Source: Hymenobacter arizonensis (GTDB taxonomy: Bacteria; Bacteroidota; Bacteroidia; Cytophagales; Hymenobacteraceae). From it: DNA of 64,000 bases. Within the stretch, counting starts at the first letter, position 1. Each line of letters starts with the position of its first letter. The notes beneath the pieces are model-generated. The model was not told the DNA's origin. It searched no databases and saw only the letters and a program-made list of their open reading frames with translations. Shown here one piece after another: positions 15,831 to 23,830 of this stretch. Made by a program: the position numbers and the translations under genes. Where the stretch lies: assembly GCF_900115775.1 (NCBI RefSeq), contig NZ_FOXS01000001.1, forward strand, positions 992,001-1,056,000. The letters are read 5' to 3'.

Positions 15831-15930
15831 TAGCAATATTATTTATTTTGCAATAATCACTCGTTAATGCTGAATTGTTTCCAACAAATGCATAACTTTC
15901 ATGGCCGCAATCATGGCCTGGTTATAATTT

Positions 15931-16737
15931 ATGCATATGCGCAACGTTTTATTCTTGTTAGTTTTTTGTTGTGTTTTCATCTCATTTGTACAACCAGCTA
16001 AGGCGCAGGTATATATACCACTCTCGACAGCCGATTCTTTAAAAATTATTGCCCATAAGCAGCATGTTCGGTCGGCGGCATTGCGGATAGTGGTACCATC
16101 GGTTGCGCTGGGCGTGGGCATTTTAGCCCACAGCCCCGTGTACAGCGCCAGTCTTTGCCAAGCCAAACAGGACATGCAGAGTAACACGCTAAAGCTATTC
16201 CCCAAATTTAACGCCAGGGGGCTGGATGACTATACCCGCCATGCCCCCCTCGCGGCTGCTTATGCCATGATGGCTACCGGCCACAAGGGCACGCGCACCG
16301 CGGCTGGCTTCACCATCATCTACTTGCTCGCCCATGAGCTGGACGGCACCGTGGTGAGCAATATGAAGCGCATTACGGCCGAAGCCCGGCCCAACAATGC
16401 CCGCGACCTGACTTCGTTCCCGTCGTCGCACACCTCCCAGGCATTTCTGACGGCCACGCTGCTGCATGAGCAGTACGGGCGCCAGTACCCGTGGCTAAGC
16501 GTGAGCGGCTACGCCGTGGCCGCCGCCACCGGCACCATGCGCGTGCTCGGCAATAAGCACTGGGCCACCGATGTGCTGGCCGGGGCGGCCGTTGGGTTTT
16601 TGTCGGCCGAAACGGTTTGGCACATCTACCCCGCCCTTACGAAACTAATGCCCCAGCGTGTAGCGCAAAAAATGCTGCTCGTGCCAACTTACGTGGCGGG
16701 GGGTGGCGCGGGGTTGGCCATGGCTTATCAACCCTAG
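15931..16737 (+). CDS. PAP2-family phosphatase, exported
   Basis: A 268-residue protein with a signal peptide (MRNVLFLLVFCCVFISFVQP, ending near PAKAQ). The three phosphatidic-acid-phosphatase type 2 motifs are present in order: KRITAEARPN (K..RP), FPSSHTSQAF (in place of PSGH) and NKHWATDVLAGAAVG (the H...D motif). Hydrophobic segments around the motifs suggest a membrane-embedded or membrane-facing enzyme. Family members remove phosphate from phosphatidate, undecaprenyl diphosphate or lipid A at the periplasmic face. Two ATGs, 15931 and 15937, are equally possible. The 5' end is AT-richer than its neighbours. A textbook terminator follows. Confidence 0.9.
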   Translation: MHMRNVLFLLVFCCVFISFVQPAKAQVYIPLSTADSLKIIAHKQHVRSAALRIVVPSVALGVGILAHSPVYSASLCQAKQDMQSNTLKLFPKFNARGLDDYTRHAPLAAAYAMMATGHKGTRTAAGFTIIYLLAHELDGTVVSNMKRITAEARPNNARDLTSFPSSHTSQAFLTATLLHEQYGRQYPWLSVSGYAVAAATGTMRVLGNKHWATDVLAGAAVGFLSAETVWHIYPALTKLMPQRVAQKMLLVPTYVAGGGAGLAMAYQP

Positions 16738-16759
16738 CCGGCTCACCGGGATAATTAAG

Positions 16760-16793
16760 CAGCCGCGACGGAAAGGAGCGGCTGTTTTTTTTT
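16760..16793 (+). terminator. Intrinsic terminator after the PAP2 gene
   Basis: A 7-bp stem CAGCCGC/GCGGCTG with an 11-base loop is followed by nine T. Confidence 0.88.
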
Positions 16794-16876
16794 GCGAAAG
16801 AGGGATTTAATCGGGGCACAATTTGGGCTTGCTGCATCATTCCAGGCCTTCTGACCGTTAGATACTTTCAAGCCGA

Positions 16877-16895
16877 GCTTTGAAACGTTCAAAGC
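16877..16895. promoter_or_regulatory. Palindrome upstream of the GH2 gene
   Basis: GCTTTGAA-ACG-TTCAAAGC: two perfect 8-base half sites with a 3-base spacer, 33 bases above the GH2 ATG. The position suits an operator or a leader hairpin. No regulator gene is adjacent. Confidence 0.4.
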
Positions 16896-16927
16896 AAATC
16901 TGCCTCTTTCACCCTCCCTCGCTCCGC

Positions 16928-18781
16928 ATGGAAGACCTGCATTCATCCAACTACTCATCCACCGCTATTCTCACCGAAGAGGTCCAGACAGAAGAGCCTG
17001 TTGCTAACCCCCTGCCCCGAGCGGTGCTGCGCATGAACAACCACGTGCTGCTGGATGGCACCTGGCGTTTTGCCCACGACGATGCTGATGTAGGACTAAG
17101 TGAAGAATGGGCGATGGGCCACAATTACGAGCACACGGCCCAGTGGCCTGGCTCGGTGGAAGAGCACCTCGCCCAGGCCCGCGGCCAGCAAGGCACCGCC
17201 GCCTGGCACGACCAAGTAGTGGTGTGGTACGAGCGGGAATTCAACCTGCCCGAGTTGGATGAGCCCCAGGCCCGTTCCATGATGCAGCTCACGTTTGGGG
17301 CCTGTGGCTACGAAACCCGGGTGTGGCTGAATGGGCAGCAACTCAAAACCATTGAGGGCGAAGACGTGCATTTCGGCGAATACACCTCATTTACCTACGA
17401 GCTGGACGAAAGCAACCTGCACTTGGTAAACCGTCTCACCGTGCGCATTGCCGACACCATGGATGCCGAAACGCCCCGTGGCAAGCAGGAATCGCACGTG
17501 TACAAGCGCGGCGGCATTTGGTACCAAACCTACACCGGGGCCGTGCGCAGCGTGTGGCTGGAAGTGGTAGAGCGCAATCGCCTGCGCTCGCGTGTGGGCG
17601 TCGTCAGTATTGTAGAAGACCAGCTGGTGCGCTTCAATATGACGCTGCGCATTCACGACCCGGGCCACTACACTATTCGCCTGCAGGTATACGACCCGCA
17701 AACTCCTGACCGGACAGCTCCGCTGGCAACTTCTGACTTCCCGTTGTACCTGGAGCCCGGGCAATGGCAGCAGCGCTTGGTGCTGGAGGTACCCAGCGCC
17801 GAGCTGTGGTCGCCGGAAGCCCCGCACCGCTACCGGCTGGTTGCCCAGCTCATCGACAGCGACGGCTACGAAGCGCAGATTGAGACCCTATTTGGCCTGC
17901 GCAAGATTGAATCCCGTGGGCGCTACGTGTACCTGAACAACGAGGCGGTTTACCTCGACGGCATTCTGTACCAGCCCGGCCAGGCTACGTTTGAGGAGAT
18001 GCAGCGCCACATGCACGCCATGAAGGCGCTGGGTTGCAACCTGGTGCGCGTGCACATTGCGGGGGTCGACCCGCGCATCTATAACCTGGCCGACGAGCTG
18101 GGCCTGCTGCTGTGGGTGGAAGTGCCCAGTCCGCACAGCTCCACGCCCCGCAGCCGCGAAAACCACCGCGCCGAGTTACTACGGCTCGTAACCCTGAGCG
18201 AAACCCACCCTTCCATTATCATCTGGAGCTTGTATAACGAAGACTGGGGCGCTCAGGACATTGCCACCAATCCGGAAACCCGGCAGTACATCATTGACAT
18301 GTACCACTTTATGCAGATTTCGTATCCGCAATTTCTGGTGGTAGACAATGATGGCTGGCACCATATTTCCTCCCGGGGCCGGATGAAGTCGGACTTGCTA
18401 ACGGCCCACCTCTACACGCCGGACCTCACCCGCTGGCAAGAGCTGCTCGACCGCCTGGTAGGCGGCGAAATGGACGGCACAGCCGCGTTTCCGCTCGTGG
18501 TAGGCGACCCGTTCTTCTACCGGCGCCAAGTGCCCCTGGTGGTTAGCGAATGGGGCGGCTTCGGCTTCCCCGATTACGGGGGACCGCAAGACGCAGAATC
18601 CCGCACGAACAGTATCCGCGCATTCAAGCAGGAACTGCGCAGCCGCCCCATTGCCGGCGATGTGTACACCCAGGCCACTAACATCGAAGACGAGCGCAAC
18701 GGGCTAATCGACCCGCACACTGGCGAACTCAGCGTGCCGACCGGTTTATTAGCCTCGCGTCAGATGCAATACCTGAAATAA
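16928..18781 (+). CDS. Glycoside hydrolase family 2 enzyme (beta-galactosidase/glucuronidase type)
   Basis: A 617-residue cytosolic-type protein with no signal peptide. Domain order: a sugar-binding jelly roll (about 35-190, with LLDGTWRFAHDD, WYEREFNL, TFGACGYETRVWLNG), an immunoglobulin-like domain (about 190-310), and a TIM barrel from about 310. The acid/base glutamate is in SLYNEDWG (about residue 438) and the nucleophile in VVSEWGGFG (about residue 541). The length matches compact GH2 members such as beta-glucuronidases; substrate specificity cannot be read. The ATG at 16928 is preferred because upstream in-frame starts would be TTG inside a palindrome. No SusCD or transporter lies next to it, so it is an orphan sugar-degrading gene. 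Confidence 0.9.
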   Translation: MEDLHSSNYSSTAILTEEVQTEEPVANPLPRAVLRMNNHVLLDGTWRFAHDDADVGLSEEWAMGHNYEHTAQWPGSVEEHLAQARGQQGTAAWHDQVVVWYEREFNLPELDEPQARSMMQLTFGACGYETRVWLNGQQLKTIEGEDVHFGEYTSFTYELDESNLHLVNRLTVRIADTMDAETPRGKQESHVYKRGGIWYQTYTGAVRSVWLEVVERNRLRSRVGVVSIVEDQLVRFNMTLRIHDPGHYTIRLQVYDPQTPDRTAPLATSDFPLYLEPGQWQQRLVLEVPSAELWSPEAPHRYRLVAQLIDSDGYEAQIETLFGLRKIESRGRYVYLNNEAVYLDGILYQPGQATFEEMQRHMHAMKALGCNLVRVHIAGVDPRIYNLADELGLLLWVEVPSPHSSTPRSRENHRAELLRLVTLSETHPSIIIWSLYNEDWGAQDIATNPETRQYIIDMYHFMQISYPQFLVVDNDGWHHISSRGRMKSDLLTAHLYTPDLTRWQELLDRLVGGEMDGTAAFPLVVGDPFFYRRQVPLVVSEWGGFGFPDYGGPQDAESRTNSIRAFKQELRSRPIAGDVYTQATNIEDERNGLIDPHTGELSVPTGLLASRQMQYLK

Positions 18782-18809
18782 TGCAACCTAGCTATAAAAC
18801 CCTGCAGCC

Positions 18810-19106
18810 CTAGCGCTGGCGGGCCGATTGGGGGGCAGTTAGTGTGGCGGTGACGCACCACGCTGCCCCCATAGCTGTGTTATTAACCCGAAGCGGTGCA
18901 GCGGCTTTGGTGGGTACGGTGCTTGTTATAGAAGTCTGAGAAACGACCAGCTTGGCCATTTCCACGTGCTGGCGCGGAGCCGGAACTTTGGCCCCTACGG
19001 GCACCACAAGCTCGAATATGACTAATTGTTCCTCCTCCGCAAACATATCAATAAGACAGCTCAGTTCTTCGTGGCTTATGCTAGGATTTTTGTCAACGTG
19101 CTGCAT
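18810..19106 (-). pseudogene. Small hypothetical gene, possibly a decayed cupin remnant
   Basis: The open frame from ATG at 19106 encodes 98 residues. The first half (NPSISHEELSCLIDMFAEEE, VIFELVVPVGAKVPAPRQH) resembles the beginning of a cupin domain, where a P.GA.VP...H segment precedes the metal-binding site. The second half (VVSQTSITSTVPTKAAAPLR onwards) has no cupin-like glycine or histidine pattern and looks like random translation. The other two frames give no continuation. It may be a truncated gene or simply an unknown small protein. The region is AT-richer than its surroundings. No promoter box is visible. Confidence 0.35.
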
Positions 19107-19277
19107 ATAAGGAAGGAGTAAAAAAAGAGTAGAGATAAAACGCAAATGTTATAAGAATTGATGACTACAATGACAGGGTAAAGATGGGGTGCAAAACTGG
19201 ATTTATTGCAATTATTTAGATGAGTTCATAAAAAAGCAATATCAACGCTAGCCGAACCCGGCCAACGCTTCCGGGGT

Positions 19278-19285
19278 TATCTTTG
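19278..19285 (+). promoter_or_regulatory. -7 promoter element for mrp
   Basis: TATCTTTG, a perfect TAnnTTTG, ending 33 bases before the mrp ATG at 19319. Confidence 0.6.
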
Positions 19286-19318
19286 CACTGCGCCATTTCC
19301 GGGCGCGCTGCTTGCAAC

Positions 19319-20422
19319 ATGACCATAACCAAAGAAGCCGTTCTCAAAGCCCTGAGCTACGTGGAAGAGCCCGACCTGGGCCAGGACCTCGTGACGCTCA
19401 ATATGATTGAGAACATTGAGATTGACGGCCTGACCGTCGCGTTTACAGTAGTTCTCACCACGCCTGCCTGCCCGCTGAAGCAGCTGATTCACGATGCCTG
19501 CGAGCGCGCCATTCACACCATGGTGGACAAGAATGCGAACGTGGTAATTACCATGACTTCGCGTGTGACCACCCTGCGCAACAACCGCGGCGACCTGCTG
19601 CCCGGCGTAAAAAATATCATCGCCATTGCTTCGGGCAAGGGCGGTGTGGGCAAAAGCACGGTTACGTCCAACTTGGCGGTAGCACTAGCGGCCACCGGTG
19701 CCAAGGTGGGCTTGGTAGATGCCGACATCTCGGGCCCGAGTATGCCCGTCATGTTTGGTGTTGAGAACGAAGCTCCGCACGTCTTTCAGGGCCCAAATGG
19801 TAAAAACCTCATCCGGCCCATCGAGAAATATGGTGTGAAGCTGATGAGCATTGGCTTTCTGGCCCCGGCCGAATCGGCCATTGTGTGGCGCGGTCCTATG
19901 GCCTCGTCGGCGCTGAAGCAATTCATTACCGAAGTCGACTGGGGCGAGCTGGACTACCTGCTGCTCGACTTGCCGCCCGGTACTTCCGACATTCATCTCA
20001 CGCTGGTTCAAACCGTGCCGGTGACCGGGGCTGTTATCGTGACTACGCCGCAGAAAGTGGCGCTGGCCGATGCCCAGAAAGGCCTGCAAATGTTCCGCCA
20101 GCCCCAAATCAACGTACCTGTGCTGGGCATTGTTGAAAACATGGCCTGGTTTACGCCGGCCGAGCTCCCCGACAATAAATACTTTATTTTTGGAGAAAAT
20201 GGCGGCCAGCGTTTAGCTACCCAGCACGATGTGCCGCTGCTGGGCCAGTTGCCGCTGGTACAGAGCATCCGCGAAAACGGTGACCAAGGTCAGCCTGCTG
20301 TGCTGGACCCCGAGTCGGTAGTCGGCCGCCTTTTCTCTGACCTGGCCGAGGCAGTGGCCCGTCAAGTTAGTATTCGAAACAACGTGGCCCCCAAAACGGC
20401 CGTCGTGCAAATGAATCCATAA
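19319..20422 (+). CDS. Mrp/NBP35-type Fe-S cluster carrier ATPase
   Basis: A 367-residue P-loop protein of the Mrp/ApbC family, which binds and hands over Fe-S clusters to apo-proteins in the cytosol. Residues 1-85 form the MIP18/DUF59 domain (KEAVLKALSYVEEPDLGQDL, TTPACPLKQ). The deviant Walker A, SGKGGVGKSTVTSNLA, lies near residues 104-119, followed by VDADISGPSMP and LLLDLPPGTSD. The C-terminal CxxC found in enterobacterial ApbC is absent: the segment reads IVENMAWFTPAELPDNKYF, the usual Bacteroidetes form. The frame extends 12 codons upstream, but that part overlaps the -7 box. The stop and the nifU start overlap as TAATG, so the two are translationally coupled. Confidence 0.94.
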   Translation: MTITKEAVLKALSYVEEPDLGQDLVTLNMIENIEIDGLTVAFTVVLTTPACPLKQLIHDACERAIHTMVDKNANVVITMTSRVTTLRNNRGDLLPGVKNIIAIASGKGGVGKSTVTSNLAVALAATGAKVGLVDADISGPSMPVMFGVENEAPHVFQGPNGKNLIRPIEKYGVKLMSIGFLAPAESAIVWRGPMASSALKQFITEVDWGELDYLLLDLPPGTSDIHLTLVQTVPVTGAVIVTTPQKVALADAQKGLQMFRQPQINVPVLGIVENMAWFTPAELPDNKYFIFGENGGQRLATQHDVPLLGQLPLVQSIRENGDQGQPAVLDPESVVGRLFSDLAEAVARQVSIRNNVAPKTAVVQMNP

Positions 20423-20685
20423 TGTCTGTGGAAACGTCAACCTCCGCCCCTGTTTTCGACCATCCGCTCATGCCTCGCGTTGAGGCGGCGCTGGACACCC
20501 TGCGCCCCTACCTGGCCACCGATGGCGGCAACGTGCGCGTAGCCAACATCACGCCCGAAGGCGTGCTTCAGCTGGAATGGCAAGGCGCCTGCGGTGCCTG
20601 CCCCATGTCGACCATGACCCGGGCCGGCTTGGAAGACACGGTGAAGAAAGCCGTGCCCGAGATTACAGCGGTAGAAGCTAGGTAG
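20422..20685 (+). CDS. NifU C-terminal-domain Fe-S scaffold protein
   Basis: An 87-residue protein consisting of one NifU/Nfu domain: ALDTLRPYLATDGGNVRVAN, VLQLEWQGACGACPMSTMT and GLEDTVKKAVPEI. The CGAC (CxxC) pair binds a 4Fe-4S cluster at the dimer interface. Nfu proteins pass clusters to target enzymes. The overlap of its ATG with the stop of the Mrp gene indicates coupled translation, and the pair makes functional sense as carrier and ATPase in Fe-S assembly. A strong terminator follows 17 bases downstream. Confidence 0.94.
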   Translation: MSVETSTSAPVFDHPLMPRVEAALDTLRPYLATDGGNVRVANITPEGVLQLEWQGACGACPMSTMTRAGLEDTVKKAVPEITAVEAR

Positions 20686-20702
20686 TAGCATAGCTTCACG
20701 AT

Positions 20703-20767
20703 AAATGTCCCCGCCACAAGCGTCTTCTCCTATAGGAGGACGCTTGTGGCGGGGACATTTTTTTTTA
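20703..20767 (+). terminator. Intrinsic terminator of mrp-nifU
   Basis: A 22-bp perfect stem (20703-20724 and 20739-20760), extended by a short inner stem with a 2-base bulge, followed by a run of T. Confidence 0.88.
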
Positions 20768-20797
20768 AGGCGGGGATGGAATGGTTCACTCCCTATT

Positions 20798-20888
20798 GTC
20801 TGTCATGCTGAGCCTGCGAAGCACCTTATTACGCCTTAACGACTTGTTCAGCGGTGATAAGGTGCTTCGCAGGCTCAGCATGACAGAC
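20798..20888. repeat. Intergenic palindrome of the GTCATGC type, 32-bp arms
   Basis: Arms 20798-20829 and 20857-20888 are exact reverse complements, beginning GTCTGTCATGCTGAGCCTGC, around a 27-base spacer. The element at 49543 shares the GTCATGCnGAG edge, so both belong to one dispersed family. Confidence 0.8.
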
Positions 20889-20914
20889 TATTAGATTTAC
20901 TACTAACCTACCAA

Positions 20915-23557
20915 CTACTCTTCTTCAGCTGAAATTGCAGCAGGTCCTTCGGGCAAATTCACCAACGAGCCCAGCAGCAAGGCATTGGTGAACAGGCGGG
21001 AAGTACCGTGCCAGTAGTGTCGGAAGTTGGGGTCATCGGCAAAGAGCACTACACGGCCGGCTCCGGCCTTGCTAACTACGACCGCGGCGGAGTTGCTGAT
21101 TTGCCGCAGGTTTGCCTGCGAGACATAGCCGCTAACTAAGGGCTTGGCGTTGTATTGCACCACGGTGGCGTAGGGGTTGCGGCTGGGCTTCAGAAATGTG
21201 GTGCCGTTGCGGAACACGTAGAGGCGCCGGCTTGTGAGCCCGAAGCCGATGGGGTTGGTGATGTCAATATCAGCCAGGTAGATGGAGCCGGCAATGGCGC
21301 GGGTTCCCTCCTGCTCTTGTGCCACGAAGTCGGCCCGGCGCGGGGCGGCGGGCTTGCCTTTGGCAGTAGCGGTGGTATCGGCCCAACCGGCATTGGCCGG
21401 GGTTAGCAGCTTCTCTTTTACGATGCCCTGCTTAACGGCCCATTCGGAGGCGTTTTTCAGGGTGATGAGCGTGCCGCCCTCCTGCACCCAGCGGCGCAGC
21501 TTGTCCACGGCGGCTTTGTCCAGGGAAGCGTAGTTGCCTCCAACCAGCACAATGCTGGTGTAGCGGCCCAAAGACGCCCGCCCAAAGTTGCCAACCTCAA
21601 TCCGGCTCAGAGGCAACCCAAGCTGCTGGCTGGTCACAAACCAAGCCTCACCGACTTCCGAAGCATTGGTGCCTTGTCCTACTAAGATTGCGGCTTTGGT
21701 TTCGGGCACGGTGCGCACGTTGTTAGAGCCCAAATCGATGCCACTTAGGCTGAAGCCCGTGCCCACGCTGGTAAACGCAACCTGATTTTGGCGGCTCACG
21801 CGGCTTACAATTTGAAATACTGAGTCGGCTGGGAGTTGCTGAGTGGCCACCGGAATTACCAGCGTGCCATAACCAAAGTCGGTGCGGCTCTCGGCAGTGC
21901 CCGCGCTGAAGGGCTTAAAGCTGACTTTCGCCACGAGGCCGGCCCGCTGTAGCGCGGTAAGGGCGCGGGGAGCGTTGAAGTCGGACCAGGGCAAGAGGTA
22001 GGCATAGCTGCTTTGGCCACCGCGCACGGTGCCGGCCAGCGTTTTGGGAGCCTGAACCGCCGCGCCCTGCACCAGGCTGGCATTCTTTTGCTTTGATACC
22101 GCCAAGCCATAGGCGTGGGCCTGACTCCAGCCCGTGACGTCGTAAAACACGCTGTCGTGAAAGGTAGTCAGCTCTTCAAACAGCGAGTTCACTATGCGGT
22201 ACTGTGGCTGATTGGTGGGCACCACGTAGGCCTTGCCCTTCTCAAAGCGTTGCTTGTCGAGGGTTACGTTCTGGCCCAGCTCGTGCACCTGAATCTTGTG
22301 CTGCAGCAGCAGCTCCAAAAACTTGTTGGTCAGCGTTTCATCCTGAGCGTTGCCGAAGACGTAGGCTTTAGTCGCAAACTTCCGCGCATCGGTCAAAGCC
22401 GAGGAGAAGAAATCGCGCTGATGGCGTAGATAAAGCTCTTTTTCCTCTACGGCCCCGCGCACGGTAGCCAGGCCCGTGGCCACGTGGTTGCGAATGGTGA
22501 AGGGAAAAGTCACCACGCCGTTGGTGCCTTCCTGGGCCAGACCGCGCGAGCTGCCTACTTCGAAAGTCACGCCCACGCCGCCCTGAAAATCCGGATAAGT
22601 CGAGCCGTAAATGGGCGAAAGATTGTCGAACTGCTCCTTGGTCCAGTACAGGGAGCCCAAGTTGTCGAGGGCTTTGGCGAAGTACTTGGCTAGGTGCACG
22701 TTTAGCACCTCGTAGGTAGCCCGCGGAATGAGGTCGTTTTCGGTGCTTAATGGTTTGGAGGGCTCGAAGTAATAGGTGCCGTTGGTGCCCATTTCGTGAA
22801 AGTCTATCATCACGTTGGGGTACCACTCGTGGAAGAAAGCCATGCGCGCGCGGCTTTCGGGCTGCGTGAGGGGCAGCCAGTCGCGGTTGAGGTCGGTGTA
22901 GAAGTGGTTGGTGCGGCCACCGGGCCAGGCCTCGGTGTGCTCCCGGTCGAGCGGGTCCGTTACGTTAGGCCACGACTTGTTTTGGTCGAACCAGTGCGAG
23001 GCGCGGTCCCGGCCGTCGGGGTTTTCCAGCGGGTCGATGGTGATGACGGATTGCTCCAGCCACTGCTGGGTTTCAGGGCTGGTAGAGGCGGTGAGGTAAT
23101 AAGCCAACAAGAGGGCCGCTTCTGATGAAGAGCTTTCATTGCCGTGCACCCCAAAATTCAAACTCACCACCACGGGCAGCTTGCGGTAGTCGGGCGCCGC
23201 CAGCTTGGGGTCGACCAGCGCGCGGCGGGCCTGCTGCAGCCCCGCCAGGTTCTGCTGGTTCTGGGGTGTGGTGATGGTGGCCACCACCTGGGGCCGCTGC
23301 TCAAACGTGGTGCCGAGCACCCGCAGGCTCACGCGGTCCGACACGCGGTCCAGTTCGCGCAGGTAGGCTACTATTTGGTCGGTGCGGGTGTAGTGCGAGC
23401 CGATGGGGTACCCTAGAAATTGCTCCGGAGTGGGCACTTTGCTATCGAAGCTGTTGGCTTGGGCTGTGGGGAAATAGTAGTTGGTTTGGGCCACAGCCGG
23501 CGTGCTTAGGCTAAGGCCTAAGGCTAAGAGAGCGACTGAGTGATGCGTTTTGAACAT
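20915..23557 (-). CDS. Secreted M14-family zinc metallopeptidase
   Basis: An 880-residue exported protein (signal peptide MFKTHHSVALLALGLSLSTP, cleaved near AVAQ). Residues 50-400 form a carboxypeptidase-A-like M14 domain. The zinc ligands are H138 and E141 in NFGVHGNESS and the histidine of IDFHEMG near residue 253; the catalytic glutamate is in GVTFEVGSSRG near residue 333. The last 450 residues include a flavodoxin/GATase-like region (YTSIVLVGGNYASL, WVQEGGTLITLKNASEW), common in large Bacteroidetes M14 proteins. It probably trims peptides in the periplasm or outside the cell. It lies downstream of susC-susD on the same strand with a palindromic element between, suggesting that locus handles peptides. 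Confidence 0.93.
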   Translation of the reverse strand: MFKTHHSVALLALGLSLSTPAVAQTNYYFPTAQANSFDSKVPTPEQFLGYPIGSHYTRTDQIVAYLRELDRVSDRVSLRVLGTTFEQRPQVVATITTPQNQQNLAGLQQARRALVDPKLAAPDYRKLPVVVSLNFGVHGNESSSSEAALLLAYYLTASTSPETQQWLEQSVITIDPLENPDGRDRASHWFDQNKSWPNVTDPLDREHTEAWPGGRTNHFYTDLNRDWLPLTQPESRARMAFFHEWYPNVMIDFHEMGTNGTYYFEPSKPLSTENDLIPRATYEVLNVHLAKYFAKALDNLGSLYWTKEQFDNLSPIYGSTYPDFQGGVGVTFEVGSSRGLAQEGTNGVVTFPFTIRNHVATGLATVRGAVEEKELYLRHQRDFFSSALTDARKFATKAYVFGNAQDETLTNKFLELLLQHKIQVHELGQNVTLDKQRFEKGKAYVVPTNQPQYRIVNSLFEELTTFHDSVFYDVTGWSQAHAYGLAVSKQKNASLVQGAAVQAPKTLAGTVRGGQSSYAYLLPWSDFNAPRALTALQRAGLVAKVSFKPFSAGTAESRTDFGYGTLVIPVATQQLPADSVFQIVSRVSRQNQVAFTSVGTGFSLSGIDLGSNNVRTVPETKAAILVGQGTNASEVGEAWFVTSQQLGLPLSRIEVGNFGRASLGRYTSIVLVGGNYASLDKAAVDKLRRWVQEGGTLITLKNASEWAVKQGIVKEKLLTPANAGWADTTATAKGKPAAPRRADFVAQEQEGTRAIAGSIYLADIDITNPIGFGLTSRRLYVFRNGTTFLKPSRNPYATVVQYNAKPLVSGYVSQANLRQISNSAAVVVSKAGAGRVVLFADDPNFRHYWHGTSRLFTNALLLGSLVNLPEGPAAISAEEE

Positions 23558-23598
23558 GGGGAGTTGGTTTTTTGATTTTATTGAGGGGAGTCAGCCTA

Positions 23599-23811
23599 GG
23601 GAACCTCACCCCCTGACCCCTGCCGGGCACGGCCCCTCTCCCAAAAAGAGGGGCACCGGTTCTGCGCTTGTTGTAGCGTGGACTCTCCGAGTCCCGCGTA
23701 GTTAGGTTCGTGCGGGCGCGGACTCGCTGAGTCCACGCCCGCACTTCGTCAGGTGCCCCCTCTTTTTGGGAGAGGGGCCGTGCCCGGCAGGGGTCAGGGG
23801 GTGAGGTTCCC
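23599..23811. repeat. Nested palindromic element, 59/60-bp outer arms
   Basis: Outer arms 23599-23657 and 23752-23811 are reverse complements except for one missing G. They contain the CCTCACCCCCTGACCCC core also seen at 51923. Inside lies a second hairpin (23710-23725 and 23729-23744, one mismatch) plus a related GGACTCTCCGAGTCC segment. The element fills most of the gap between susD and the M14 gene. No coding frame of note occurs in it. Confidence 0.82.
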
Positions 23812-23830
23812 GTGTGTGAGCAAAACCATT

